Positions 50,106 through 59,187 of a DNA stretch of 64,000 nucleotides are shown piece by piece. The first letter of the stretch is position 1. Each line of letters opens with the position of its first letter. Under the pieces are notes generated by a model, which ran no database searches, was not told where the DNA came from, and saw only the letters and a list, made by a program, of their open reading frames with translations. The stretch lies in contig NZ_JABMCC010000101.1 of assembly GCF_013359905.1 (NCBI RefSeq), positions 124,001 to 188,000 on the forward strand. Direction: 5' to 3'. This DNA comes from Paenibacillus taichungensis (GTDB lineage Bacteria > Bacillota > Bacilli > Paenibacillales > Paenibacillaceae). The position numbers and the translations under genes were made by a program.

Positions 50106-50345
50106 GTGAGAACACTAATAACTTTTCAAAACAAATCAATCCCTGTATATTTCAATCAAGAAAACAAACAACCTGTACAAAAGACACTACGATTGCTTAG
50201 CAGTGCACTTGAGAACAAGATTAGCAATGGTAAACGTGCTTTACAGAAATGTCTGCAATCTTTGATTAGTATTGAGATTGTCGGTGGTGAAGCCATTCTT
50301 CACAGCCGTAGCGAAAATGACTCCCTCGCCTTATCCCTTTATTAA
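50106..50345 (+). CDS. Small hypothetical protein
   Basis: A 79-residue frame that starts at GTG with GAGGTGATTTCTA upstream and is followed 60 bp later by a strong terminator, so it is probably a real gene. The protein has a Lys/Gln/Asn-rich first half and 'CLQSLISIEIVGGEAILHS' near the end. No family is recognised. It faces away from the T7SS operon. Confidence 0.5.
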   Translation: MRTLITFQNKSIPVYFNQENKQPVQKTLRLLSSALENKISNGKRALQKCLQSLISIEIVGGEAILHSRSENDSLALSLY

Positions 50346-50407
50346 GATGAGTCAGTTGTTTAATTCAACATGGAAACTGCGAATTCATTCATTCGCGAAC
50401 ATAAGGA

Positions 50408-50446
50408 AAAGGAAGCTTGCCGCTAAGGACAAGCTTCCTTTTTTGT
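50408..50446. terminator. Strong terminator (plus strand)
   Basis: AAGGAAGCTTG-CCGCTAAGGA-CAAGCTTCCTTTTTTG. On the plus strand it ends the small gene at 50106, and it could also serve the minus-strand small ORF at 50471. Confidence 0.88.
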
Positions 50447-50470
50447 GTACCACATCTCTTTTATCTATTT

Positions 50471-50623
50471 CTAATGCAATCGGCTGACGACATAAGCATT
50501 TTCATGTTCTTCTTCCATCTCGGCCTTTTGGATTCGAATGACAAACAACCGAACCAGATTATCACGCGTATTTTCTTCCTGACAAGTATTCAGCTTTCTC
50601 AGAATGAAACGGTCAATGGACAT
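50471..50623 (-). CDS. Small hypothetical protein (50 aa)
   Basis: A short minus-strand frame from an ATG with AAAGGGGCCTGAACTTC upstream to a TAG. The product begins MSIDRFILRKLNTCQEENTR and continues with a charged, helix-prone sequence ending in HENAYVVSRLH. No family is known to me. A terminator lies directly downstream. It could be translationally linked with the 26-codon frame just upstream. Confidence 0.4.
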   Translation of the reverse strand: MSIDRFILRKLNTCQEENTRDNLVRLFVIRIQKAEMEEEHENAYVVSRLH

Positions 50624-50642
50624 GAAGTTCAGGCCCCTTTAC

Positions 50643-50719
50643 CTATTGGATTTACGGATCTGTTCTGCCCGTGTATCCATAAATAACCAGATTACAGGTA
50701 TACCAAACAGCTTATTCAC
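50643..50719 (-). CDS. Possible micropeptide (about 25 aa)
   Basis: A GTG with GAGGAAATGGT upstream opens a frame that reads MNKLFGIPVIWLFMDTRAEQ and ends six residues later in KSNR at TAG. The first half is hydrophobic, the second charged. It precedes the 50-residue ORF by 20 bp. The evidence is a good ribosome-binding site only. Confidence 0.3.
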
Positions 50720-50757
50720 ACCATTTCCTCGCCTGTTTTTCAAACGTGTAAAAACAT

Positions 50758-50793
50758 GCAAAAGTCCGCCTCATCAAGTATGTGGCGGACTCT
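50758..50793 (-). terminator. Terminator of the aldehyde dehydrogenase gene
   Basis: AGTCCGCC-ACATACTTGATGA-GGCGGACT on the minus strand is followed by TTTTGC. It lies about 80 bp downstream of the aldehyde dehydrogenase stop. Confidence 0.82.
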
Positions 50794-50871
50794 GCGCAAT
50801 CTTTGTCACTCTTTCTCGAACCCTAGCTGATTATAAAACAGAACGTTTTCTAATCCATGTTCACTGTCGAA

Positions 50872-52347
50872 TTATTGAACTCCGGGATATTCCCGATATT
50901 GATGCTGAATGCTGATCCAGCGAGTCCGTGTGAACTTTTCAATCGCCCAATCGCCACCGAAACGACCAATACCCGATGATTTCTCACCACCAAACATCAC
51001 ATGCGCCTCATCGTTCACGGATTGATCATTTACATGCACCATGCCCGATTCAATCTGCTGGGCAACTTGATACCCTCTCTCCAGATTTCCGGTGAATACG
51101 GAGCCGCTCAATCCATAAGGCGTATCATTTGCCAAACGCACGGCCTCCTGCTCATCCTTCGCTTTCATTAATACCGCGACAGGTCCAAACAGTTCCTGTT
51201 GCACAATATGCTGCTCCGGTTTCACATCTGCGAGTATGGTCGGCTCCAGCACACTGCCTTTGCTAGTACCGCCCAGCAGCAATCTTGCTCCTTCTGCCTT
51301 GGCTCCCTTAATCAAGTCCAGCAGGCGCTCCACTTCCTTCTCACGAATGAGCGGACCTACCAGCGTTTGGGAATCCGAAGGATCACCTGCCTGAATTTTT
51401 TTCGTTTTGGCGACAAAGGATTCCACAAACTTATCGTAAATATCAGCATGCACAATAATACGATTAAGTGCCATACAGATTTGCCCCTGATGCAGAAATT
51501 TACCGAACACCGCAGACTCTGCAGCACGTTCGATATCGGCATCTTTCAGAACAATCATCGCATTGTTTCCCCCAAGTTCAAGCGCAGTTTCTTTCAAATG
51601 CTCACCTGCGAGTTTACCGATGCCCTGCCCCACCTCTGTGGAGCCAGTAAAGGAAATGACTTTGGGTACCGGATGCGCTACAAAATAATCCCCAATCTCA
51701 CTCCCGCTTCCAGCAACCACATTCAGTACACCTTCAGGCAATCCAGCCTGCTCAAAAAGATCAGCAATAAGCCAACCAGCCGTAATCGGCGTATCGGACG
51801 CAGGCTTAATAACGACTCCATTACCCAGAGCAATAGCCGGAGCTACGGAACGCAGACACAGGTGCAAAGGAAAATTCCAAGGGCCGATCACGCCGATAAC
51901 TCCCTTGGGCTCACGCAAAACTCGATTCTCTTTCCCAGGTGTATTTGAGGGCAGAATCTCCCCCTTCATCCGATAAGGGAACGAAGCTGCTTCATCCACA
52001 ATCCGTTTCGCAGAAGCAAACTCCGCCTCCGCCTTGATGCGTGTGCTCCCGGACTCCGTAATAAGCAGTTTTACAATTTCCTCTTTGCGCTCTACCATTA
52101 GAGCCGAAACTTTGCGGAGTACACCTTCTTTTACCGCCGGCAGGGATTTCTTCCATTCCATCAAACTCTTTTGAGCCGCCTCATATGCCTGATCTATATC
52201 TTCCTTGTTCGAGGATCGCCAGGTTGCGATGACCTCTCCCGTATACGGATTTTTATTTTCCACTGTTTTCTCGCCGGAGCCTTCTACCCATTCGCCATTA
52301 ATAAATTGTTTCGTCCATGTTGTATGTTCTGTCTCCATTAAAGTCAT
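50872..52347 (-). CDS. Aldehyde dehydrogenase family protein
   Basis: About 491 residues from the ATG at 52347 (GGGAGGCGTTATTCAG upstream). The cofactor region is 'IGVIGPWNFPLHLCLRSV' with 'VISFTGSTEVGQGIGKLA'. The catalytic Glu lies in 'ALELGGNNAMIV' and the catalytic Cys in 'HQGQICMALNRIIV'. It oxidises an aldehyde with NAD(P) and resembles the benzaldehyde/vanillin-type branch (YfmT-like) of Bacillus. It is a single-gene unit with its own terminator. Confidence 0.9.
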   Translation of the reverse strand: MTLMETEHTTWTKQFINGEWVEGSGEKTVENKNPYTGEVIATWRSSNKEDIDQAYEAAQKSLMEWKKSLPAVKEGVLRKVSALMVERKEEIVKLLITESGSTRIKAEAEFASAKRIVDEAASFPYRMKGEILPSNTPGKENRVLREPKGVIGVIGPWNFPLHLCLRSVAPAIALGNGVVIKPASDTPITAGWLIADLFEQAGLPEGVLNVVAGSGSEIGDYFVAHPVPKVISFTGSTEVGQGIGKLAGEHLKETALELGGNNAMIVLKDADIERAAESAVFGKFLHQGQICMALNRIIVHADIYDKFVESFVAKTKKIQAGDPSDSQTLVGPLIREKEVERLLDLIKGAKAEGARLLLGGTSKGSVLEPTILADVKPEQHIVQQELFGPVAVLMKAKDEQEAVRLANDTPYGLSGSVFTGNLERGYQVAQQIESGMVHVNDQSVNDEAHVMFGGEKSSGIGRFGGDWAIEKFTRTRWISIQHQYREYPGVQ

Positions 52348-52519
52348 CTGAATAACGCCTCCCAATCAAGATTGAATATCTCACCTCAAAACGGTGTAGT
52401 AGTTCATTAACCTTGTTAAGGATTGCGCAAACGTGAAGAACAGATGAAATCCTTGCATCCTCAGAAGGGAAGATGCTTCTCAAAGCCTAATAGATTAATC
52501 TAAATTTGCATTTATTCAA

Positions 52520-53053
52520 CTACTGGGAACCGTTCTCTCCAAATAGAGTCAAGTCCTCCCAACCATAAGCAACCTCTAACAGATCTTGACCCCCAATTCG
52601 GATTTGCTGTGTTTGGACAGGGATTCCGCCCATTTTTTCATAGAAACGACAGGCTGAATTTTGCTCCAGTGCCCAGATCAACAAGTTTCTCATGTCCAGG
52701 GAATGGAGATAACGAACGACGTGTTTCGCCAGCTGCTGGCCGATACCCGTTTGTTGTACTTCTTTCAGTAAATAAATAGCATACAACTCAGCATCGTAAG
52801 GCAATTTGCCTTCACGTTCCTTTCCACCGCAGGCGAATCCGACAATTTTCCCATCTTCCTGCTCAGCCACCACCAGAATCTGATCCTTTTCGCCAGAACG
52901 GATATTTCGTTCCCATTGGGACAACCTTGATTCTGTAGTCAGATTGTCCAAAAAATCATCCGGCACGATCCCTCGATATGTTGTCTTCCAACTCTCTGTA
53001 TGTACATGGGCTACGGCTTCCGCATCCCCTTCACGCGCTGGTCTGATTTGCAT
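52520..53053 (-). CDS. GNAT family N-acetyltransferase
   Basis: About 177 residues from the ATG at 53053, preceded by AAAGGGAGTAATAAC. 'IRPAREGDAEAVAHVHTESWKTTYRGIVPDDFL' is a start shared with many bacillar GNATs, 'LYAIYLLKEVQQTGIGQQLA' holds the acetyl-CoA loop, and 'LLIWALEQNSACRFYEKMGG' is the C-terminal element. The substrate is unknown. It lies among housekeeping genes and differs in base composition from the GNATs of the first 22 kb. Confidence 0.88.
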   Translation of the reverse strand: MQIRPAREGDAEAVAHVHTESWKTTYRGIVPDDFLDNLTTESRLSQWERNIRSGEKDQILVVAEQEDGKIVGFACGGKEREGKLPYDAELYAIYLLKEVQQTGIGQQLAKHVVRYLHSLDMRNLLIWALEQNSACRFYEKMGGIPVQTQQIRIGGQDLLEVAYGWEDLTLFGENGSQ

Positions 53054-53110
53054 GTTATTACTCCCTTTCTCTCGGCCAAGCCGTGACTTTACAATCCCCT
53101 TCATCAGATA

Positions 53111-53132
53111 AATCCGGCCCTAGGGCCGGATC
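53111..53132. terminator. Palindromic hairpin overlapping the L,D-transpeptidase stop codon
   Basis: ATCCGGCCCTAGGGCCGGAT is a perfect 20-bp palindrome that contains the TAG stop of the transpeptidase gene, followed on the minus strand by only three T residues. It could be a weak terminator or an mRNA-protecting hairpin. Confidence 0.45.
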
Positions 53133-53458
53133 GTTACTTGTGTACCGACTGACACTTTGGAAGAAAGGTCCAGCACATCCGAGTTATACATGCGTATGCA
53201 TCCATGAGAAACGGACTTGCCAATGGATGAAGGATCATTGGTTCCATGAATCCCATAATGCGGCGCCGACAACCCCATCCAAAGAACGCCAAATGGCCCT
53301 CCAGGGTTCTCTTGTTTGTTAATAATCGTAAACACGCCGTTAGGCGTCTGCGTGAGCACCTTGCCTATAGCGACAGGATAGCCCTTAACCACCTGTGAGC
53401 CATCCAAAAGATATAACATATGATCCGACAGGTCCACGATGATGCTGTAATCTGGCAT
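53120..53458 (-). CDS. L,D-transpeptidase (YkuD domain)
   Basis: A 112-residue protein that is almost entirely a YkuD domain. The catalytic motif is '[28 protein letters not shown]', where H-x-(about 12)-S-H-G-C-x-R carries the nucleophilic Cys. '[28 protein letters not shown]' is the usual first strand pair. It would form 3-3 peptidoglycan cross-links or attach proteins. There is no signal peptide or LysM domain, so export is unclear. Confidence 0.85.
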   Translation of the reverse strand: MPDYSIIVDLSDHMLYLLDGSQVVKGYPVAIGKVLTQTPNGVFTIINKQENPGGPFGVLWMGLSAPHYGIHGTNDPSSIGKSVSHGCIRMYNSDVLDLSSKVSVGTQVTIRP

Positions 53459-53514
53459 GATGGCATCCCTCCTAATCTATCCTATGCAGGATATAGAGGG
53501 ATGCCCACCTGGTC

Positions 53515-54606
53515 TCAGGCCTCTTCCCAGTCTTTTGTACTGCGGACATGTTTCGGTTTGCGTGAACTGACGGGTTTGCTTGAAGCAGTACGTCGTTTAG
53601 ATGCGGCATCTTCCTTGCGCTGCTGAAATTTCAGTTCCTTTTGCATTTTCAAGTAGTTGCCCAGCCTTTTTTCATCCAACGAACCTTCCTGAATAGCCTC
53701 CTTCACGGCGCAACCGGCTTCCCGGGTATGCGTGCAATCCTGAAACCTGCATTCCGTTGCAAGCTGCTCAATTTCACCAAAGGCATGTGACAAACCATCC
53801 TGACCTTCATCCCACAGATTGAGTTCACGCATTCCCGGCGTGTCAATCAATACTGCTCCCTGCGGCAGTACAAATATTTCCCGATGAGTGGTCGTATGTC
53901 GTCCACGGCTGTCGTCCTCACGAACGGCCTGCGTAATCTGTACGCTTTCGCCCATCATCCAGTTGACCAGGGTAGACTTGCCACTACCGGAAGAACCCGT
54001 CAGGGCTACCGTTGTGCCTGGAGACAGAAATTTTTCAAGTAAAGTTTTGCCCTGATCCTGAACAGCCGATATTGCCAACACTTCAATTCCAGGAGCAATG
54101 CCTTCCACCAGCGAAATTTGTTCTTCCACATTCTCGCTCAGATCACTTTTACTTAGAATGATGACAGGTCTGACTCCACCATTCCAGGCCATCATAATGT
54201 ATCTTTCGAGCCGTCTCAGATTAAAATCATGATTAAGAGCGGCAACAATCAGCAATGTATCCACATTCGCCGCAATCAATTGCTCTTTGGTCACTGGACC
54301 AGCGGCTTGTCTGGATACCCTGCTCTGACGTGGCACAATGCTGTGAATGATGGCTTCTTCTCCAGCTTGCCCTGTAACAGCCACCCAATCCCCAACGGCT
54401 GGTACAATGCCAGTCTCTTCATTATCATGACGCATCCGTCCCGATATCCGTCCCCAGCACTCTCCCTCAGCCGTAATCAGGCGAAGCAATTGCCCGTGAT
54501 CCGCAATAATTCTTGCTGGTTTTCTTAATTGTTCTTCCATACCCGTCTGCTGCCACAACTCCTGCCACTTTGTAGACCAGCCGTATTTCTCCATCGTGTT
54601 ATTCAA
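53515..54606 (-). CDS. rsgA: Ribosome small subunit-dependent GTPase RsgA
   Basis: A 363-residue circularly permuted GTPase: G4 'ILSKSDLSE' comes before G1 'LTGSSGSGKSTLVN' and G3 'LIDTPGMREL'. An OB-fold N-terminus ('GDWVAVTGQ') and a zinc-binding C-terminal motif with C-x5-C-x-H-x5-C in 'CRFQDCTHTREAGC' complete the family layout. It aids late 30S maturation. The basic tail (KRRTASSKPVSSRKPKHVR) may bind rRNA. The start is probably the TTG with GGAGGAATTTTTAAT. Confidence 0.9.
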   Translation of the reverse strand: MNNTMEKYGWSTKWQELWQQTGMEEQLRKPARIIADHGQLLRLITAEGECWGRISGRMRHDNEETGIVPAVGDWVAVTGQAGEEAIIHSIVPRQSRVSRQAAGPVTKEQLIAANVDTLLIVAALNHDFNLRRLERYIMMAWNGGVRPVIILSKSDLSENVEEQISLVEGIAPGIEVLAISAVQDQGKTLLEKFLSPGTTVALTGSSGSGKSTLVNWMMGESVQITQAVREDDSRGRHTTTHREIFVLPQGAVLIDTPGMRELNLWDEGQDGLSHAFGEIEQLATECRFQDCTHTREAGCAVKEAIQEGSLDEKRLGNYLKMQKELKFQQRKEDAASKRRTASSKPVSSRKPKHVRSTKDWEEA

Positions 54607-54835
54607 ATTAAAAATTCCTCCCGGTAATTGGTGTGTTATCCTTTATTGACATTGACAACAATCAACAATGAACGCTCCGGTCCGGTATCAAAACCAAATA
54701 AGCCACGATCGGCAATACACCCGCGGAAACAAGAAGTTAGCCGAATAGATGATTGTTTTTATGGCATTCATATCAGAAGCATCATTACGCCAATCCGATA
54801 CTCGTTATCCAGAAACAACCCATTTTTGGCATACA

Positions 54836-54865
54836 AAAAGCCACGGGTACGTCACCCGTGGCTTC
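54836..54865 (-). terminator. Terminator downstream of a small unannotated unit
   Basis: AAGCCACGGGT-GACGT-ACCCGTGGCTTTTTG on the minus strand. No recognised gene ends just upstream; the nearest frame is the 23-codon ORF at 54940-55011. Confidence 0.8.
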
Positions 54866-54939
54866 ATCTGTGCATGTTATCCTATGTTACGTACATATGG
54901 ACAATATTGCGAACAATACTGTCCAACTGCCGTAAAAAA

Positions 54940-55011
54940 TTACATGCATTGATCCGTTCCGGAGACGCTGTTCATATTCAAATTAACGTATACTGCCATT
55001 AGATTTGTCAT
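54940..55011 (-). CDS. Possible micropeptide (23 aa) with strong ribosome-binding site
   Basis: GGGAGGCGATGTTAA precedes an ATG that opens a frame reading MTNLMAVYVNLNMNSVSGTD and ends three residues later at TAA. A second short frame (MHVIFYGSWTVLFAILSICT) starts on the overlapping ATG at the end of the first. A terminator follows about 75 bp downstream. Between 55012 and 55090 only spacer is seen. It could be a small peptide gene or the 5' part of a small RNA. Confidence 0.35.
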   Translation of the reverse strand: MTNLMAVYVNLNMNSVSGTDQCM

Positions 55012-55090
55012 TTAACATCGCCTCCCTTGTAGAATTATCCATCATGTTACACAGCTTCAACCGCTTTTGTCAAGTTTAATTATTTTTCAA

Positions 55091-55693
55091 TTATTTCACT
55101 TGATCCCATTTTGTCCACATTTCCTTCGGATTCAGTTCATAGATCCCATCTTCCCGGTACATGAACTGGTGCATGATAAACTCCCGACGAATAGTGGCAA
55201 AATCCTCATGATAGTTTTGAATGAATGCATTGATCTCTTTCTCCGTATATTTCCGTTCGAATTCCAGTTGCTCCACCAAATGTCCCAGTACAATCAGCTT
55301 TTTCTTATATTGAGCCGGGATCTGACGCAATCGTCCATCCTTCGAGAAGAAATTCCGCATTACAGATGCCTTCAGCGTCTCATTCACATCACTCATATCG
55401 GCAACCTCCTCTTGTCTAAAAATAAAATCAACTGAAGCCTGCGCGTGCTCCCGGATAAAATAGGGATTGAGCGAGAAAAACACCGTATTTTTCTCTCTGC
55501 GTTCCTTGATTAGCGCTGCTTCTCTTAGCTTGGATGCATGATGTGTAACGGTTGGCTGAGACAAGTTAAGCTTCTCGGCAAGCGCTTGACCATGCAGTTC
55601 TCCCTGGGATAACAGCAGCAGCATCCGAAGTCGAGTCGGATCAGCCAAGGCTTTATGGTAAGCCACAATCTTCTCCAGTTGCATTTCGTTCAA
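55091..55693 (-). CDS. ArsR-family regulator with C-terminal DUF2087
   Basis: A 200-residue two-domain regulator. Residues 1-85 form the ArsR-type winged HTH ('KALADPTRLRMLLLLSQGELHGQALAEKLNLSQPTVTHHASKL'); residues 115-200 match DUF2087 ('RNFFSKDGRLRQIPAQYKKKLIVLGHLVEQLE'). No Cys metal-binding motif is present in the HTH, so a non-metal signal is likely. It is read divergently from ypdA, with 165 bp between. The start is TTG 55693 or ATG 55684. Confidence 0.87.
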   Translation of the reverse strand: MNEMQLEKIVAYHKALADPTRLRMLLLLSQGELHGQALAEKLNLSQPTVTHHASKLREAALIKERREKNTVFFSLNPYFIREHAQASVDFIFRQEEVADMSDVNETLKASVMRNFFSKDGRLRQIPAQYKKKLIVLGHLVEQLEFERKYTEKEINAFIQNYHEDFATIRREFIMHQFMYREDGIYELNPKEMWTKWDQVK

Positions 55694-55858
55694 CTCACTT
55701 TCGTTAGATGATCATCTAATTTGATATTAATCTTTTCCCTTTCTTAAGTCAATTCCCAAGATCAAGATCAATTCTTTACGTCCGTATCCTTCTTGAACTG
55801 GCATTAAACCCATATTTACGGTAGGATTATAGTGCTTGAAATAAGGAGGATTAAGAAC

Positions 55859-56857
55859 ATGGAAGATGTCATTATTATCGGCGGAGGCCCATGCGGTCTA
55901 TCTGCTGCCATTGAATGCGAGCGGCTGGGACTGTCCGCTGTAATTGTTGAAAAGTACAATATCGTCCAATCTATTTATCTGTATCCAACCCATATGCAGT
56001 TTTTCAGTACAGCGGAATTGCTTGAGATCGGGAATGTTCCATTCAGCACACCGAACGACAAACCTTTTCGTTACGAGGCACTCGCCTATTATCGCAAGGT
56101 AGCCGAACATTTCGGCCTGCGTGTTCATAACTATGAAGAAGCCCAAGAAATCAAACGTAAAGACGATGGCACGTTCGAGGTACATACGGTCAATCGTCGT
56201 GGGCAGACAATCGTTCATAAAGGACGAAATGTCGTTGTTGCTACAGGTTATTTTGACCACCCTAACTATCTTGGCATCCCTGGCGAAGACAAGGATAAAG
56301 TCACTCATTATTTCCGTGAAGCTCATCCTTACACACGCACACATGTCGCCATTATTGGAGGCAGTAATTCAGCTGTCGATGCTGCCATGGAACTGGTTCG
56401 TGTCGGTGCACATATTGACATGGTTTATCGTGGGAGCGGTGTTTCGGAACATATTAAACCATGGGTTCGTCCATTGTTCGAAAGCATGGTGCAAAAAGGC
56501 AAAATCTCACTGCACCTTGGCTCACGTGTAAATGAAATTTTGGATGATTCCATTCGTTTGCTCCATTCTGATGGCTCCACAAGTGAACTCGACAATGACT
56601 TTGTGCTGGCCTTGACCGGTTTCCGTCCTGACCGCAAGCTGCTTTCTTCCGTAGGTGTGGAGATGTCTGAGGATATGGATAAACCCGTATATGACCCACA
56701 GACAATGGAGAGTAGTGTACCAGGCGTATACGTTGGTGGAGTAATCGCTTCAGGCCGCAATGCCAATGAAGTGTTTATTGAATCCGGGCGCTGGCATGGA
56801 AGATATATTGCAGAACATATTGTAGGTCGTCATCGCGGGCAGACCGAAAGGGAATGA
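55859..56857 (+). CDS. ypdA: YpdA-family bacillithiol disulfide reductase
   Basis: About 332 residues from the ATG at 55859 (AAGGAGGATTAAGAAC upstream). The FAD motif is '[17 protein letters not shown]', the NADPH motif '[17 protein letters not shown]', and '[13 protein letters not shown]' with '[26 protein letters not shown]' matches the YpdA signature. The enzyme reduces bacillithiol disulfide with NADPH and keeps the thiol pool reduced, which suggests that the organism makes bacillithiol. It overlaps the next gene by four bases. Confidence 0.9.
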   Translation: MEDVIIIGGGPCGLSAAIECERLGLSAVIVEKYNIVQSIYLYPTHMQFFSTAELLEIGNVPFSTPNDKPFRYEALAYYRKVAEHFGLRVHNYEEAQEIKRKDDGTFEVHTVNRRGQTIVHKGRNVVVATGYFDHPNYLGIPGEDKDKVTHYFREAHPYTRTHVAIIGGSNSAVDAAMELVRVGAHIDMVYRGSGVSEHIKPWVRPLFESMVQKGKISLHLGSRVNEILDDSIRLLHSDGSTSELDNDFVLALTGFRPDRKLLSSVGVEMSEDMDKPVYDPQTMESSVPGVYVGGVIASGRNANEVFIESGRWHGRYIAEHIVGRHRGQTERE

Positions 56858-57306
56858 AATCGATGGATATGACCTCACTGCTGTTGCTCGTGTTTGCCGC
56901 GCTAGGTATTATCAGCAGTAATACACCCGTAACCGTAGCCATGGTATTTCTGTTGTTGCTGCGGGTGCTGAACCTTAATCAGGCTTTTCCGTGGCTGGAA
57001 AAGTATGGACTTACAATCGGTATCATCATCCTGACCATTGGTGTTATGGCACCTCTCGCCAGTGGCAAAATCAGTTTACAGACGATTGGAGAGTCTTTTC
57101 TGCACTGGAAATCGCTGCTCGCCATTGGTGTAGGATTACTTGTCGCCCATCTGGGAGGACGAGGAGCTACTCTGATGAGTACACAGCCAACCGTCGTTGC
57201 CGGGCTGCTTATTGGTACGGTGCTTGGGGTTGCCTTGTTCAAAGGTGTACCGGTTGGTCCCCTGATTGCAGCAGGAATTTTATCCTTACTGCTCGGAAAA
57301 TCATGA
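56854..57306 (+). CDS. DUF441 family membrane protein
   Basis: A 150-residue protein with four hydrophobic segments, beginning '[31 protein letters not shown]' and ending '[18 protein letters not shown]'. These match DUF441 (YtwI). The function is unknown. The ATG overlaps the ypdA stop (ATGA), so the two are translationally coupled; an ATG three codons later has an AAAGGGAATGA upstream and is an alternative. The pairing with ypdA hints at a redox or membrane link, by inference only. Confidence 0.88.
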   Translation: MKSMDMTSLLLLVFAALGIISSNTPVTVAMVFLLLLRVLNLNQAFPWLEKYGLTIGIIILTIGVMAPLASGKISLQTIGESFLHWKSLLAIGVGLLVAHLGGRGATLMSTQPTVVAGLLIGTVLGVALFKGVPVGPLIAAGILSLLLGKS

Positions 57307-57491
57307 TCAAAGTTGGGACTTGACATCCTTCTGCGGACTGGCTGTTTTTCCCACCGTTGTATGATATACTTCTATTCATGCAATTCAAGCACCCAAGTCC
57401 ATAGCAGAGAAATCAATTTGATGATCCATCATACAAAAGAAAATTGATTCATCTCGCAACTATTAATGGCCGCAGGAGGATTCAGGAACCC

Positions 57492-58007
57492 ATGTCACGT
57501 CAGTTTGTTACAGAAGCCGTGATGGTGGCAATTTACGGTCAATTACTCGCGCCGCCGGCGCCTGTTGAATATATTGTTCCTTACACCACCATCCTGGAGT
57601 TATATGAATTTCAGACCAGCCCTGACCCTTTGATGGATAATCCGGCGGATGACCAGCATGTGAAATCCAAGATTAATGAAATGATTTCTTATTTTGAAGA
57701 ACCATTGAATAAGAAAAAAATAGAGCGTGCCCTGGCTGTTCCCTGGGCCAAAAGTCCGTCCATTTTGTTCGGTGACCAGGTCTCCATCGCCATTATTAAT
57801 GCGGTTGATACCGCACAATATGGTGAATATTTTGATCCCATTGAGACCGAGCTGCTTCTCACTTCACAGCGCCTGGATACCCCTATACTTACCGATCAGG
57901 TCGAATTGATCGCACGTATTATTGAATCGGCATCTCCCGTGCAGGTCTTCGATATTGACGATTTTGATTTTGCGATGGATGATGAAGAACCGCTTGATCA
58001 AGTCTAG
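57492..58007 (+). CDS. Conserved Paenibacillus-type hypothetical protein
   Basis: A 171-residue acidic soluble protein from the ATG at 57492, with AGGAGGATTCAGG upstream. 'FVTEAVMVAIYGQLLAPPAPVEYIVPYTTILELYEFQ' and 'ISYFEEPLNKKKIERALAVPWAKSPSILFG' look conserved. I know it as a protein of paenibacilli with no established role and no recognised domain. The C-terminus is very acidic (VFDIDDFDFAMDDEEP). A strong terminator follows between it and the convergent Nudix gene. Confidence 0.7.
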   Translation: MSRQFVTEAVMVAIYGQLLAPPAPVEYIVPYTTILELYEFQTSPDPLMDNPADDQHVKSKINEMISYFEEPLNKKKIERALAVPWAKSPSILFGDQVSIAIINAVDTAQYGEYFDPIETELLLTSQRLDTPILTDQVELIARIIESASPVQVFDIDDFDFAMDDEEPLDQV

Positions 58008-58087
58008 TTAGGCCAGGAACTGCTGATTCACAAGAGTGATTATACTACTCATGGACATTGGTCCATTTAGATTGTGATTTCCACAAC

Positions 58088-58125
58088 AAAGAAGAAGCCT
58101 TCCGGGCAGGAAAGGCTTCTTCTTT
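58088..58125. terminator. Bidirectional terminator between convergent genes
   Basis: AAAGAAGAAGCCTT-CCGGGCAGGA-AAGGCTTCTTCTTT. It is symmetrical, with A and T tracts on either side, and lies between the genes at 57492 and 58133. Confidence 0.9.
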
Positions 58126-58132
58126 GTTCCGT

Positions 58133-58582
58133 TTATTCTATTTCGAAAGACCTCAGCAGCAAGCGGCTAAGATCATTCAGCCTGGGCAATGACTTGAGAT
58201 CAAAAAACTTCAGCCCGGCCTCGCTATTTACTCGTGATTCTACGAGCGAATCCTGAACAATTTGTGCCCTGAACATGGCAATCACAAAATATTCTTCATC
58301 CCCACTGGCATGCAAATGTCTCAGATTCGGACCGGAATGCAAACCTTCAAGTATCATATGATTGGTGGTCCACCCCGTCTCTTCCCACAGTTCCCTGTGC
58401 GCGGTGTCCTCAATGGCTTCTCCCGGGCGCATCTGTCCCGCAGGAATACGCCAATGTCCGTGTTCAGCATGCTGGATCAGCAATAATTCACCTTGTTCAT
58501 TCTCGGCCCGAACCGCCGCCTTAACAACAATATGAGAGCGATTCGCGATATACTGGGCCAAATCTCGGGCTGGCGGATTCAT
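58133..58582 (-). CDS. Nudix hydrolase
   Basis: About 149 residues from the ATG at 58582, with AGGAGGAGATACGAC upstream. The Nudix box starts at AGQMRPGEAIEDTAHRELWE and goes on E-E-T-G-W. 'VKAAVRAENEQGELLLIQHAEHGHWRIPAG' precedes it. It is a MutT/ADP-ribose-pyrophosphatase-like enzyme of unknown substrate. In composition it matches the surrounding core genes. Confidence 0.87.
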   Translation of the reverse strand: MNPPARDLAQYIANRSHIVVKAAVRAENEQGELLLIQHAEHGHWRIPAGQMRPGEAIEDTAHRELWEETGWTTNHMILEGLHSGPNLRHLHASGDEEYFVIAMFRAQIVQDSLVESRVNSEAGLKFFDLKSLPRLNDLSRLLLRSFEIE

Positions 58583-58653
58583 GTCGTATCTCCTCCTGTT
58601 CGAAAATCGGTGCGACCGGTGATGAGCCATTCTATATACGCAGAGATATTACG

Positions 58654-58950
58654 TTAAATCTCGGTGTAGCGATATTCGATATCCTGTCCTTCTTCAACAA
58701 CATCTACATGAAGTTGATGACCTTTCAGATACCAGTAATCATGATCTTCCATAAAAAATTGGATACCCGATACCTTCGTTTGATCAGCAGGATGTCTCGG
58801 TTCCTCCACGGCGATTCCGAGGGAGAAGCCAGGATGAAGACCTCCGCCGGAGCTATAACGGGCGAAGAATCGAATGCTGTCTCCTTCGTTCAAATTCAGT
58901 TCTTCCTTATACCAGCGAGCAGCGCGGTCAGATACATGTATGGTACTCAT
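58654..58950 (-). CDS. HesB/YadR/YfhF-family protein
   Basis: A 98-residue protein of the HesB-like fold. 'WYKEELNLNEGDSIRFFARYSSGGGLHPGFSLGI' is the typical N-terminal half. There is no Cys at all, so the three Cys residues that bind iron-sulfur clusters in IscA are missing, as usual in this branch. The function is unknown. AGAAGGAGCTGACACCAA precedes the ATG. Confidence 0.82.
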   Translation of the reverse strand: MSTIHVSDRAARWYKEELNLNEGDSIRFFARYSSGGGLHPGFSLGIAVEEPRHPADQTKVSGIQFFMEDHDYWYLKGHQLHVDVVEEGQDIEYRYTEI

Positions 58951-59100
58951 TTGGTGTCAGCTCCTTCTCTATATATATGTTCCATCATATCGCTACAATG
59001 GCCTGATTACAAACCTCAACCACCCCAAATACGCAAAAAAAGTTCATTTACTTGTCATAATTCCATCACATTGCGCTGCATCTTCTGTTTTGGAAAAACG

Positions 59101-59131
59101 TTTGACAGATTGTAAAACTCGGTGTTAAGAT
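59101..59131 (+). promoter_or_regulatory. Promoter of the bmr-like operon
   Basis: TTGACA at 59101-59106 is followed, 18 bp later, by TAAGAT. The -35 is perfect and the -10 moderate. It stands 57 bp upstream of the leader ORF. Confidence 0.6.
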
Positions 59132-59187
59132 GCAAACATACGAGATCTACATGCAATTTATTACCAAAAAAAGAAAGGGTGGTTACG

